Shown here in pieces: positions 21,399-34,466 of a stretch of 64,000 bases of DNA (positions are counted from its first letter, which is position 1; the number at the start of each line of letters is the position of its first letter). This DNA comes from Ascidia mentula. Taxonomy: Eukaryota; Chordata; Ascidiacea; Phlebobranchia; Ascidiidae. Where the stretch lies: contig OX387197.1 of assembly GCA_947561715.1 (NCBI GenBank), positions 27,492,266 through 27,556,265 on the forward strand, in the 5' to 3' direction. Below the pieces are notes generated by a model, which was given only the letters and a program-made list of their open reading frames with translations, was not told where the DNA came from and ran no database searches. A program made the translations under genes and the position numbers.

Positions 21399-24300
21399 TT
21401 AACTTTCTATATAAACTAGATTCCCATTTGGGGCTGGGGTGGTTTCTTGTGCTTGGAAACAAAATATATCAGTGTTGGGTCCAGAATATTATGTAATAAA
21501 TTTTGCTCGTAAGTTAACGGGTAAAGTGTACACGCGGTAGTGAAGAGTGATTTTGTTATTGGAAAATACATTCTATATATGTTAAATCCAGAAGGTTTAC
21601 TGGCATTGCAGCCAAGTTGGATCAACCACTTTTTCTCGATAGTCGAGGCGAGCTCCCGGTGAGGTTTGAACTCACGACCTATCTAGCGGTTGCACAAAAC
21701 GTTCCTATGTTAAATCTAAATTTAACGAAAAATTGACAAATACACGAAATCATTCAATGACAAACTATAACGTTCTCCGCCTACCTGCGGCTTCTCCGTA
21801 CATTGTGTTGTTTCCAATCTTGTCGTTTCCAGCTCTAACAAAAAGGAAAGTCTGTGTAAGTTGAGTAGGAAGTGATGGCGGCAACAACATGTAACCTATT
21901 GTTACGTCATACTGATAACTTTACCTGCGTTTCCTCCATAAAACCAATCCAGTGGCGAGGATTAATAAGATGATGACGATCACAACCCCAACAACTGCAC
22001 CAACGATAGATGAAGAATCCGTGACGTTTGATGTTGAATTCGTATCAGCTGTTGTTGGGAAAGTGACTGAAAAATGAACGTTTAGAAACTTCTGCGAAAC
22101 CGCTTAGTTAAAGTTATGAAACCAAAACTATTAAAAAACTTTACACACATTAAGAGATTGGATATTATATGTTTAACTACTGCTGGTTGACACGACAGTC
22201 GTTTTGTGCATTGTAATATTGCAATGAGTTCTCACATAATTAACCGAAGTCTTTAACATATTCTTGATAAGCAGTGTTTGAACTGTCTGTACTATCTTAC
22301 CTGGTTTGGTTGAACTATTGCTCCTGACATTATGAGTGGTGACGTTTGTTGTGGTTCCATCGTTCCTCTGTGTGGTTCGGGTGCCGTGTGTAGTTGGTGA
22401 TAATGATGTTGGTTGGACTCCTGGTGTTGTTGTTGTTGTTGCAGGTATGACATTGGAGCTCGGGCCGTTATGCGTGCTTGTTGTTGTGCTTGTGGTTGTA
22501 CTTGTGGCTAGTAGAAGCGGATTAATGACTTTTCGGACAGTTTATTTTTTAGCTACTGATATTATTTGCATTTTACGGTTGGTCACAAACTTTCCACAAG
22601 AGGGAGAAAGTGCCGATCGCCCACTAGGAAATGGCTTAACACAAAAGAAACATTGCATACTTACGTCTAGCGGCCGATACTGCTGTTTATTACGTCAGAT
22701 TGTCTTAGGATTCATAACCACCAACCATAGAAACTAATTCTCTTTTCTGTATGAGCAGTGTCGAATTCATATTTTTTTGACATAGTCATGTATTATGTTG
22801 TGTTTTCGTTGTATCAACCGTATTTTTATTAACGTCGGATAATAATCGTACGTCCTGAACCCGTATCAACTCATTTATGGCTAGCGTGCTATTCATTGGT
22901 TTGTATGGAAGACAACCAAATATCCGGCCGACCTATTTTGTAACTAACTTCCAGCCACAAGCTGTCTTTTCAAATGAGTCACGGTAATCCGAACTCAAAT
23001 AGCCCTGTATGCATATTCGCCACATGTCTTTTGCATAAGAACAGACAGACGACAAAGGACATATAGAACAGAGACTTTTAGTACGCGTGGTTTGTAACAT
23101 TTTGTGTTAGTAAAATTATTTATTTACCCCTAACAGGAGACAATTTTGGCTTAAATAGTAATGTCATTTGAATAAGCTGTTATTAGAAAACGTGGCCTGT
23201 TGAAAAACAGTTGGTGAGTGCTTGCTAGCATTTATTTTTTTTGGCTGTTTTGTGATCATGAACTTTTTATAGAAAACCGTCGTTACACAGTGAATTTAAT
23301 ACACCGGGAAAAGGAAACGGCGTGTTTCTAAAAAGCAGGCTACCGCTTATGAGACTTGGCCCTCGCAGGCCGGGCGTGCAGAGTCTACAAGTATTTTTGA
23401 CGAAATTTGCGAAAATGGACATTACTAAGCCATTATCACGTTAAAGATTGCGTCTATAGGGCAACTGTATATACGGTGAAACCCACTACAATTACGTAAT
23501 GCCACAAGCCTTGACGAACGCACAACTTGTCTGTTTTCCTGTAACAAACTGGTTAGTTCATTTGAATTACCTTCCGGTTTTCGTTGACAAATATATCTCG
23601 AAGCAACATTGCATTCCGTACTTCTCCACCTGTATTCTCGATCAAGTGAAGGTAATGAACCCATTAGCACACAATACTTTTCCCCTGTTGCGATCGGTTC
23701 CTCTGTTGCCCACTGTCCATTGATAACATTTACTGCATCCGTCCACTTATAGATGTTTGTTCCTGCAGCTCGTTTTGCTCCGATGTAGAACGAATATGGG
23801 GGAGCTTGCAAAGGAGAAACAGTATTTACTTGATAAGACTTGTTTTTCTGTTCTGATGCTACCTCGAAGTTACCGACAGAGCAACACTGTTACAATAATT
23901 TATTGATTACTATTTACTTATTTTGTTTTGTTTCATTATTTTTATAGTTTTAATAATAAATTCCTTGATAATTACTAACACGTGACAATAGTTGATAATT
24001 GCAAATTTTTGGGTGAACATAAAAGTGGGAAAATCCGCTCTTGCACTTTATGCTGGTTGTTACTGCTTCAGGTAACTGCTTTGCATACAGTTTACATGCA
24101 TTGTGTGCAAAATACTAAATAAAATGTTGAAAAGGAAAACCATAGATATACTGGTAAGCATGCGAAGCAAGCGTTTACATTGATGATGGACGCAGTGTAT
24201 GGTGTTCGAAAAAAAAAGATTTCACGCAATTTTAAGTCTTTCAATAATTCGCCACTGGTTTCTTAGCAAGAAGTTCTATGCTTGTATTATTATTATTACA

Positions 24301-25296
24301 GTAATATATATATGAGGAACCGGAAAAGGTTGATCGCGACCAAACTTTAGGCCGCCAAACTCTGCATTTTGGGAGATAAAAATTTAAATACAACGACCGG
24401 TTTTCTTTTACCAAACATTTAAAGCACACTTGGTGTTTTCCTTACCATTTCTTACATAAGTCGTTGCACCATTTTTTGCAATGGTCATTCTTACGTCATA
24501 GTTATACTGTGTTGAGATTGTTGCGGTCTAGATGCCTAAAGGAATTGCCATGCTCTTCATTGGTCGCGAGACATATTCCGAAAAAAGCATTTGCGGACCC
24601 CTGGTATTACCATCATTGAGGTTTGCAAAGATTTATTTGCATGTACAATTTGTAACAGTCTCGTATACGCTAGCGTTTCTTTGTATTTTTGTATTTGTAT
24701 CGGTTATTTTGCCAAAGTTACATCGCAGCCATAGTTGGACATTTCAAGTAAATGAAACTTAAATCCTGGTACTGTCTGTTACCTGCGATACAACTGTGAA
24801 ATTGACTGTAATAAAGAATACTGGTGCCTTTAATGGTAATAGATATTCACACAAATTCTAAGTGTTAAAACTCATGATGCTTTCAATACATGAGCAGAAT
24901 TGATATTCCTTTGCTGACATAAATTAGAGGCTTGTTGCTTCATAATCCATACAAATATAGATGGTTTGGTTCCTGTGTGGAAAGATTTCGTTATAAACCT
25001 GACCGATACATAATGCCAACGACACCAGCACTTTAGGTTTCGACCAACAATGATGTCTTTCTAGTTTTTTTTTAATTACCTGTCACAGTTCCAATCTTTC
25101 CCACTAGGAAGTTAAATATAGCCGTTGTTTTAACATTGGCGAGAAGTGCATTGTGTGAACTGCATGTTGATTCAGCTTCTGTATATGAGTTGACTTGAGG
25201 TCCGATCAAATATTCGTGATGGTCGTCCAACTTGTGCCAAGTTTGTGAGAGAACAACAGGAATCATAAATCCAATTATTATAATCAGTAATTTCAT
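21399..25296 (-). CDS. L7: C-type lectin-like receptor with short type B-derived tail
   Basis: Exons in coding order: 25080-25296 (signal peptide MKLLIIIIGFMIPVVLSQ, YLIGPQVNSY, STCSSHN), 23571-23804 (FYIGAKRAAGTNIYKW, EPIATGEKYC, TECN, YICQR), 22301-22507 (Thr stalk), 21925-22066 (TM as in L2/L5), 21785-21834 (linker RAGNDKIGNNTMYGEAA) and 21399-21451 (tail). The tail starts like type B (AQETTPAP) but then diverges and stops: NGNLVYIES-stop. All ITAM-like motifs and YATAKPR are missing, so it may be a decoy, a receptor that signals through a partner, or a degenerate copy. The TM has no charged residue for adaptor pairing. A SINE fragment sits in the last intron. Confidence 0.72.
21590..21695 (-). 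mobile_element. Fragment of tRNA-derived SINE
   Basis: Matches the SINE at 34203-34466: the B-box-containing stretch rc of gctcccggtgaggtttgaac plus the GCAGCCAAG...GGATCA body. Truncated; lies in the last intron of L7. Confidence 0.65.
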
Positions 25297-26077
25297 CTTG
25301 CTAAAACTTCATGTCTGTTTTCGCAATAACGAAATGAACTTACAGAATATACTACATGTTGTTCCTGCTTGTACATAAAAAACTGTTTGGTACCTGGCTA
25401 TGGTTACCCAATGTTCAGACGCTGACTGAAACGTACCACAAAGTAGACAATTCTGTGCCTGCTAGTTAAAAAACTTGGTCTGCTAGTTTAAAAAGGGGTA
25501 TTTTTTCTGTTAGACTTCAACATTGTCTTATATTTATGACTAAAGTAAACACAAAAATTTTGTTTTAATCACCCCCTACATTATCAAAAGAAACTGCAAT
25601 AATTGTTGAGCAAGTGACAACGAACCACGAGCTATCTTTCTTTGTACGGATATGAGTAACTTCTAATCACGTTGTTGTCATCATTGGACTCATACATAAT
25701 TGCTATGATGGCTTTATTTGTTAAGGATATAATAGAGAGTGGTTTGACAATTACAACAATTCACATTTAAACCGTTCTAAAGTATTATAATAATACGGTA
25801 GTGGTGGTTTTAAAAACAACCACGAAATGGAAACGTGATGTAAGAAATATTTGAAATAATTATGAGAAACAATATGCAACAATTACACTTAGGCGGTTGC
25901 TTAAGTTAACATACATAAGACGCAAACACTGCGACTTGTTCATTCGGTCGAAACAATCAAAGTCAATCATGTTGCAATGAGTCCAACATGCTTCTATGTG
26001 ATCAGACACAGCGTTGTTACAATTATTTGGTATTTGTTAACATGCATAACCAGGTGGTAATCAAACAGTCAACCCAT

Positions 26078-29000
26078 TCACTTCTTGGACTTTGTGACCA
26101 TGGCATAAGTTTGTTCAGCCTCAGGTAACGCTCTGAGGTTGCTCGGTCTGTCGTAAACATCTTCACCCACAACATGGCTCCGTTGCAACTGGTCGTAAGT
26201 TTCCGATTCATCTTCAACTTGTTGTGCGTCCCCACGTGTTTCAACGTTGTTTCTTCTAGGAAGTTGGTCGTATGTATCTTCCTGCTGGTTGGAGTAGTGC
26301 AGAGTGTCGTAACTCTCATCATTACCACCCTTGCTCATGTCAGTGTAAACCTCATCGTCATCTGTGGGGAGAGGGTTAGGAGTGACGTAATCCTCGTATT
26401 CGGGTTGTTCGTCTTCATGGTTCTTATGTTGGTTCCTGCGGGGTTTAGCGGTTGCGTAGATCGGTTCTCGGTCTTTCGGGTCGTCGCCTGTTTCCTCTGT
26501 TGATACCAAGCAGTTAGTTGAAGCTATGCTTAGTTAGGCTTCTATCACAAACCCAAGCCAGGAATTTGCCTATTGTGCTTCGGATAGGGGCGGCATTGTT
26601 TCCATATATTCAGGCTGTAGTTCGGTCTGTGTTTATTAGGTTATTATCAAGCTTATGTGCGTTCCTAAGGACTTCCTACAACCCTGTGTCGAGTTATGGT
26701 GGCGTTGTTATTTCTTGGAAACACTGATATAGACAAGCTCTGTGTTGTAACTCTGTATATATCCCAGCTATATTAAACCGAGCCCACAGTGGCTCCCACG
26801 TCAGGAAACAACCACGTATGTGACGTCACTGACTAAACAGGAAAACGGTTTATTTTCATATTCACGTGGGCTTGTGGGATTGCAAAGATACATGCCTGCC
26901 ATTGGTGTAAAGTTACATTGTCTCCAAACATGTTGTTATTAAACTGTTCTTTATAACGTTTGCTTACAGGGCATGTTGGTTATGATCAAATCCCCAATTA
27001 AAGTTTAAAACCCGGGTTCAGTGACTTTTAATTAATACATTTAATTATATGGCCTACCATTGCCCATTGTGCAGTTATTGACAAAATAAAATAAAGGCCT
27101 TGTATATTGCCATCACTACTGCGACATAGTCCCACCTAGCTTAACGTGGTAGCATCGTGTGATGGAAACTTCACCCCTTTATGCATAAAATATACATTCC
27201 TACCACAACAGATGGGAGCTTTGCGCTTTACTGGCGAATAATTGGTAGAAGATATAGTGACGTAACATACAAACACACAATATGTTCCTACCATCTCCAT
27301 TCTTCCTTCTTCCACCAGTTTTCGGTTGATTGGTTCTGAAAAAAACACGACAAATGTTTTGTAGAAATTCTTGCCATGTCGCTACTGACGATTACGTCAC
27401 ACCGACTGAGACTTTATTGAACGACTTTCAGTTTAAATGGGAAAATAGACCAAACTGTTTATGTTTTAATGCCAATGCTGTTGCAATATTTTCAAATATC
27501 TTCATGCCTTTCAGCAAGTTAGCACATTAACGAATGACAAACAATAATTTCTTGTGTTACGTCACCTTTTTCGTCGTAGTGACATCACAATAAGGATGAC
27601 AATGCATAATGTGATGATTCCGGCGACACTTCCAATGATTGCAGGAATTAAAGGATTATTGGTTGGCGGAGGGGAGGCTGAAAAGTAGTTGGTTAAAAAC
27701 ATTTCCAAAGTTGAATGTTGAAGTTTTAGTTGGCCGAAAATACGCAATGTACCGAATAAATATGAAGAAAAAGTATTATTCCGCCAAATGTTCAGCGAAA
27801 CGAAGTAAATAACCTTTGATCTGTAAGCTGCAAACTGATCATCATTGGCTTGTTTATTTCTACCTATACGATAATTTGTTTACTTGAATTGTTGATGTTA
27901 ATCGTCGTGTTCACTGACGTTGTAGTGGTCGTTGCTGGTGTTTCCCTGGTTGTCACATGGTTGGTTGAGCTGGCCGTTCTTGGTGTGGCTGAACTGGTGG
28001 TTGTGGTTGTAGTGGTGGTTGTGCTTTTCCTGGTTGTAGTAGGTCCGCTGGTTGTGCTTGTGGTGCTAGGGCCTGGTGGAGACAAGTTTAATGACCACGC
28101 ACGATAGAGGCTGTTGGAAAATACAAAAAAGCTGTGTTTATTTTATGTAAATTACCTTTCGGTATTCGCTCACAAACATATCCCGATGCAACATTGCATT
28201 CCGTACTTCTCCACTCATATGTTGGATCAAGTAAAGTTAATGAACCCATTATCACACAATACTTGGATCCTGTTGCGATTGGTTCCCCTGTTGCCCACTG
28301 TCCATTGGTAACATTTGATCCATCCGTCCACTTATAGACGTTTGTTCCTGCAGCTCGTGTTGCTCCGATGTAGAACGAGTATGGTGGAGCTTATAACAGG
28401 TAGTTGTGTTAAAGTCCTCGTTAGCCATTTTAACTTTAGTTCAAACAAATTTAAATAAGGACGCTATGTCTGTAGTTTGCTGAGTTCAACGCAGTTTGGT
28501 GCTTTCTATACCATTGTAATGCCATTGAATTTTTACCAAGTCTGGATGCCTAAATAAGGAGGTATGGAGCCCTAACGGTCAAAATAGAATTTAAGTTATA
28601 ATAACTCGGGAAAGATGAATTTCAGGGTTTTTGAAACTGTTTGGTTAAAAGGTTTCGGAAATGCATCTGAGGTAAACAACAAAAAAAAAAGCAACTGCAT
28701 AAAAATAATTAGGAGGCTGTTGAAATGCACTCTAGCATCTCGTTGGAAAGACAAGGTCACAAAAAACTTTCCATAGTTTCGTGTTGTTAATACCAGGGAG
28801 GAATACGAGAAACGTTACGAATCACCGACAATAGGCGACAAAATAACCATAACTCGTACGTGAGGACGATCACAACATATAAGGTTGCAAACATATTAAT
28901 TATTATGCCTTGCCACTTGTTGTATATTTGGAACACTGTTAACGTTGATTACTGGGTGGTAACAACCACAAAACACTTGCTTGCAAATTGGACCAGACTG

Positions 29001-29328
29001 GTGGAATTCAGGGATATATTATATTTTCCCCTAAAAAGGTCTATCAGTTTTGTAATTTTATGCTTTTTTTCAATACCTGTAGGCCTAAACATTTTTTTAT
29101 TTAATTAATACCCGTATCATTTCCAATCTTTTCCACCAGAAAGTTAAAGGTAGCTGTTGTTCCAACATCAGCTGGATATGCATTGTGTGAACTGCATGCA
29201 GCTTCAGCTTCTGTGTATGAACTAACTTGAGGTCCGATCAAAAATTCGTCTTAGTCATCCAACTTGTACCAAGTTTGTCTACAAACAACCGGAAGCATAT
29301 ATCCAAGTATTACGATCAGTAATTTCAT
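26078..29328 (-). pseudogene. L8: C-type lectin-like receptor, type C (ITAM-like) tail, nonsense codon in exon 1
   Basis: Exons in coding order: 29112-29328 (signal peptide MKLLIVILGYMLPVVCR; in-frame TAA at 29251-29253 after KLDD where paralogs have Tyr or His), 28156-28389 (second CTLD half), 27884-28072 (Thr stalk), 27566-27677 (TM, IIGSVAGIITLCIVILIVMS then LRRKR), 27292-27335 (linker) and 26078-26496 (tail). The tail is the longest in the main family: PIYATAKPRR, EYEDYVTP, EVYTDM, SYDTL-x9-TYDQL (ITAM spacing), a second ETYDQL, VYDRP and terminal TYAMV. All exons except exon 1 are open. An intact alternative exon 1 lies at 30974-31220, so the locus may still be expressed. Otherwise it is a pseudogene or a null allele. 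Confidence 0.72.
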
Positions 29329-29329
29329 C

Positions 29330-30973
29330 TTGTTTACATCTAAAAAGTGGTTGTTTCAGTGTAACCTGGACGGTATTTTTAACACTAGACTACTTATTTA
29401 TTATTTTTCATTATTTGTTACGTTGTATCATAAGCGCGCCCTATGGGAAACGATCATGTGTTACGACTTGACCGAAGGACACCGAAACACAGTAACTACG
29501 ATCTATCAACAAAAAATTGCTCTGACTTATCGCGTTTAAAGTCTGTAAATAAAGATTTCAATTCCAATGTATTTTTTTTCTGGTGCTCTCTGATCTGCGT
29601 TGTTTGTAAGGGAAAGTACCTCGTCCGTTTATGTTGGTAATAGTATTTCAGGCGATGGAATTTAAATATTTAACCAGCGTACTAAGCCCTAGCATAAGAA
29701 ACTAATCATTCCATACATACGTCCACCAACTGACCACACTAAAACTATTTGGAATAATCATGTTGTACCATCTATATACTGATGGTGTTTACTTCGTAAA
29801 ATCAGATCCCAGCCTAATACGTCCGTGCCATGCGTGGGAATTATTTGCGTTGTATTAAAGACCAGAATATGGAAGTACGGAGTCCGTTATATTTGTGTAT
29901 GAGTAACGACACCCGGATATATTGTGATGGACGACTTGGTTTACGTGTTCAGGTTTAAAAAAATCGCATAAAGCGTTGTGCAAATAACTGGGCTTTCATA
30001 TCCCTCTAGGTTCACGATTTGTCCTAAAAATTTCATCAATGATTTCTCCAACATTGCAGCTCGGATTCAACTGACAGAAATTTCGTATGGAAATTCTTCA
30101 CACATTTTAACGCTTTTTCAAATCGAAACTATTATTCTGAGAATAAAGAGACTGACACATCATACTGTTGGAAACTTGACATATTTTATTTATTTATGAC
30201 GTTTCGGCTAGTGCTTTTGCTATCATCTATTATTTTCTTTAAATGTTTTCAAATTAATATTAAGATCAAACTTATAAATAAAATAGTGTGCAACCAGCCA
30301 TCACGGGAGTCGAACCCGCCATCTTCGTGCTACATCCCTTTTGGCTTCTCTGCACTTCGAACCGTCGCTCAAGCACAAAACGATTAGCTACTGAATGACG
30401 TCACAAGCGAACCGGTTGACGTAATGCAGCATAAACTCGTCGCAGTCTTCAGCTACACCAAAAAATCATTGATTTTCTATAAAAGAATAAAAGCAAAAAG
30501 CAAAAAAATATTTTTGCCTGAAATTTGTCACGAAATTCTGGAATTAATTATTAAAACCCCCAAACATAGAAACAAAAACAATAACTTTTAATTTGACTCA
30601 AATAAGCTTTTTTAGCTTTGTTAGATGATTACATAGCTTTAACTATGATCTGGCGAACACTGCATCCCCGATAGAGAAAAGGCCATGGACCCTGTTGTAA
30701 GGAATTACCACTAAAGCCAAAATACCGCACATTGGTTTCACTGAATGGCGTGATATGTTAATGTGATTCCGATTATGCCATTATTTAACAACCTACATTA
30801 TACCCTTATATACCACTGGGGCGTTATGAGACGTAAAAATATGCCGAAATAATTCATTTGCAATCCTTAAGCAGTTAAGCATAGAACGTGAGGCACAAAC
30901 ATTGGGGACGTTGTTGATGTTATTTTCGCTACAATATCACAGACAACAAAAAATTTCATTACGTTTCAAATAC
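29330..30973. other. Intron or intergenic, nothing coding
   Basis: No recognisable exon. At about 30290-30390 the minus strand has two GGTTCGA-type B-box-like words, possibly a degenerate tRNA-derived repeat. Bases 30590-30970 resemble 4180-4540, the first intron of L2. Confidence 0.45.
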
Positions 30974-31220
30974 ATGTTACTGTTCCAATCTTTCCCACCA
31001 GAAAGTTAAATATAGCTGTTGTTTTAGGCTGGGCAACAAGGGCTTTGTAGGAATTGTCTAGATGTGCAGGCGCATTGTGTGCACTGCAAGCTGTTTCAGC
31101 TTCTGTATATGAACTAACTTCAGGTCCGATTAGAAATTCCTTGTATTCGTCCAACTTGTACCAAGTTTGTCCAAAAACAACAGAAAACATGAACCCAAGT
31201 ATTATGGTCAATACTTTCAT
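30974..31220 (-). CDS. Orphan first exon (signal peptide plus CTLD half), possible alternative exon 1 of L8
   Basis: Open exon MKVLTIILGFMFSVVFG, TWYKLDEYKEFLIGPE, ETACSAHNA, with an insertion (SYKALVAQP) like that of L2, ending in a phase-1 GT donor (last exon base T instead of G). No second CTLD exon, stalk, TM or tail follows before the L8 exons on the same strand. Splicing to the L8 exon at 28156-28389 would skip the nonsense-bearing exon and keep frame. Alternatively it is a duplicated fragment. Confidence 0.6.
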
Positions 31221-31911
31221 CTTATCAAACTTAAACCTGAAATTAGTAGCGATCCCAGAATAGTTGGACGATCATTTTAAACAATACATTTTGTTCAATA
31301 TCCGTGTGTTAAAAGAAAAAAACTTGTGTCAAGTTTTGAAAACAATGACAAGAAACAGAGTTAACATTTTCACATCTGCAGTTGAATAAAAATGCGCATT
31401 TCTTGTGCAAAAGTGTAGTTGTTTGTTAGGTCTTTGCAGTGGAGCGATGCTATTAACATTGGAAGTATTATCTTACGTTACAATAAAAATATAATTATAA
31501 TGTTACTGATCATCCTGAAGTACTAAACTATCTAAAAAAAGCTGCCACAGTTGTTGCATCAATGCGTTATCTCTGACCATTAGATTCGCAAAACATGAAC
31601 GCACCATCGAGCTGTCTTTGTGCGGATATGAGTAAATTGTGTGGGAATTCTGATCAAGTAGGGTTGTCATCACAAGGCTCATACATAACTGCTATGGTGA
31701 CTACATGGTCTGAAAATATATTACGGAGTTTTATTTGACCGTTAGATGCTTGTTAATTATGAATTAAGGTTCGAATAAATATTTCCTGTTGCCATCCAAC
31801 TTAACCCAAGTTTAAGCAGCAACAACAAGAAGTAAAACATCATAATCAGAACTCCCATGTGTTGTCTTATGGGAGTTGTTGTGTTGTCGTCTTAATACCT
31901 GGAAATATCAC

Positions 31912-33300
31912 TATGTGGCTGTTTTTGCGCTGAGGCGAACACTGAAGTAACCGCAATACTTCCTGAACTGGTGAATGCTGAATAAAGGAATCACAACATC
32001 GCCTCTAACGCAGAAACAAACCGTGTTTCTCAGCACGGAAATGAGTAAATTGTAAAACATGTGGGAGTTCTAATGACGTAGTGTTGTCATCGAACTAATT
32101 CTCACAGGTTGTAGCGACCAAACATGAAGATATGGTGCCTGAAATACGAATGACTTCTCGAAAAGCTTCAAGTCCCTCGTAACTGTTTTTCTTGTGACTT
32201 TCTCAAACTTTTAAAACCAAAATCAGTACTTGGAGGTTCTGACGTGTTTGGTATTTCTCAATTTGTTTCCTGTCAACTTAAATAACGTTGTTGTGTTCCG
32301 CAGACAAAAAAGTTTGGAAACTGGACGAACGTAATTTAGCTGCAAGAAAACTGTTGTGACTGTTGAATAAAGGTGTGACGTCATTTACATAGGTTATGAC
32401 GTCATATAAAGGAATTATGACAAAATGTTAAAAAACACTAAATTGAGAGGGCCCGGGCAAATATATTGTTTGTTCCATCATTACTTTTGTTTCCTTGCTG
32501 AACCGCATGTTAGACATACCAGCTTGCATGGTTATGTGTACGGATATTAATCGAAGTGTGGGTGTTTATCTTGGGAACACAAAGACGCCTTCACACTTGA
32601 GACATGAAAACCATTTCTTATACTTATGTGCGCGTTTATTTAGATAACTCACGACTTAGTATGGGAGGAATAATTTCCACCTCCCACGTCCAGATATGAA
32701 TTGAAAGGAACCATCGCTCAACTAGTTGCTTTGATTTCCTGGGCTACTTTTTTGTGCTTGTTGTATCAAGCACACCAGTGTATCACGTTAAACGATTTTT
32801 ACCCGACCTCGTAATCACAACACTTCAAGATAATGGTATTACAGATCTGCGACCTTATACGATAATTTATATTTCCCGACGTTGCAAAGCGACGTAGAGG
32901 TGCGAGGATAAACAACCAACTTACTAAAACACAACTAGAAGCACTAAACAAGATGCAATGAGATTAACAGAAAACGTCGAGGACAGAATATACAACACTA
33001 CGTCACAACCAACATGGTAATAGTCGCCTCGTTTTAACACTTAATTAAAAGCACAGAAGTATGCAAAGGAATACAAACGTTTGTATGTAAAGATTTCATC
33101 CAACTTACATCTTTGCAAACTCGGTCTCAACACGTCTTGCGTTCTTTAACTGTGCATTTCAAGCCTTGTTGCATTTTGGACATAAAAAGTTTTCGAAGAT
33201 TTTGTACATGGGCATTATAAATAAATAATTTTGTAAATAATTTAGTACATTTATTTATAAATAAGCAGGGCGGCCACAGTTTGGCTATAATTTGACTCAA
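31912..33300. repeat. Duplicated intergenic block X, copy 3
   Basis: Parallel to 5838-7260 and 18276-19565. It starts right after a cttaatacctggaaatatc sequence; in copy 1 about 0.4 kb separates these. Contains a TGACGTCA pair at 32376-32404. Confidence 0.75.
32376..32404. promoter_or_regulatory. Paired TGACGTCA palindromes (21-bp spacing)
   Basis: Perfect palindromes at 32376-32383 and 32397-32404, followed by ATATAAAGG. About 1.2 kb upstream of the first exon at 31220. Confidence 0.5.
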
Positions 33301-34393
33301 CCACCATTGATTAAAAGAATGTCAACAAATTATTCGACTTTCATGTACGAACTTTCACCCCCAGTCATGGAAGTGTTTCCCACATTCTTGTTTACGTATT
33401 CATTTTGCTTTATGACGTCATAGTTGTTTATAGTTTGGTGTTGGTTGGTTGATGGAATGGTTTGTGGAACTATGTACGTTTCATCTCCATCCTCTGTAAC
33501 ATTCACTTTAAACCACACGATATAACCTGGAGGTTTTTATGTTAGTTTCCCAACAAAATATCCTCACTTACCAATAGGTCTGGTCCCTATCCCATGGCTG
33601 GTTTGGTGACCAGCTCTGCGTATGTGAACGACAAGTTTTAATTTTCTATGATTAAACCAAGGTTGTGTTCATCACTGAAAACCAGCAATCACAAGTTAAA
33701 GGAACGACGTGTTTGCCTTTTTTATTTCAAATACTTTCTTGAAATTTTTATGCAATAAATTTTTGTGATAATCTTTATGCTCAAACAATTTTGTCCGATA
33801 TAAGCAGGTTTTATGTGGCTGCTTACTCGTGTTTTGTGCAGTAGAAAATCATCATGACGATATTCAATACGATGACGATGACCACAAGTACGACCAATAC
33901 AGTAACTATCCTTAAAATGTTGTTGATAATTTCGTCCGATGAACGATTGTAGATTGCTGTGGAAACAAGGAATCAAGTTTAAATGTGGTTTTAATATTTT
34001 ACACAAAAATCGATTTACTCACGTATGGAAGTGGTGGTAAAAGTGGTTGGTTCAGATTCGCCGGTGGTTGGTTCCATTGTGATGGTGGTTTGTGTGGAAC
34101 TGGTTGTGGTGGGAAAATGAGTGGTTGTTGTGGTGCTCGTGGTTGAACTTGGTTTGGTAGCTGTGGTGGCTTAGGCACAGGAAAATGATCAATTAAAATT
34201 ATGACAACGCAGAAGTAATGCCATGCTTACGCATAGCAAGGCGGGATCGCCCCACTCCGCAGGCCCTTTATATTTGGCGATCACAGCTCTAATATTCCGA
34301 TCATAAGGTTCACAGGCTTCGCAGCCAAGGCATTGCAGCCAAGCTGGATCAGCCACTTTTCCCGACAAGTCGGAGCGAGATCTGAAAAATCAA

Positions 34394-34466
34394 GCTCCCG
34401 GTGAGGTTTGAACTCACGACCCTGGGCTAACCAGGCCCAACGCTCTACCAACTGAGCTACAGGAGC
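34394..34466 (-). other. tRNA-like head of the SINE
   Basis: 73-nt cloverleaf-like sequence with A-box (GTAGCTCAGTTGG) and B-box (GAGTTCAAACC). An anticodon stem TGGGC/GCCCA around CTGGTTA would give GGT (Thr), but one extra base precedes the stem and a SINE body follows, so it is not called a functional tRNA gene. Confidence 0.65.

Noticed and set aside
30285..30395. Possible tRNA or SINE with GGTTCGA words on the minus strand
   Set aside because: Two B-box-like words but no consistent cloverleaf, and no second copy seen in the window.
34394..34466. Functional tRNA-Thr gene
   Set aside because: Cloverleaf is good, but there is an extra base before the anticodon stem, an unusual GGT anticodon and a SINE body attached, with other copies in the window.
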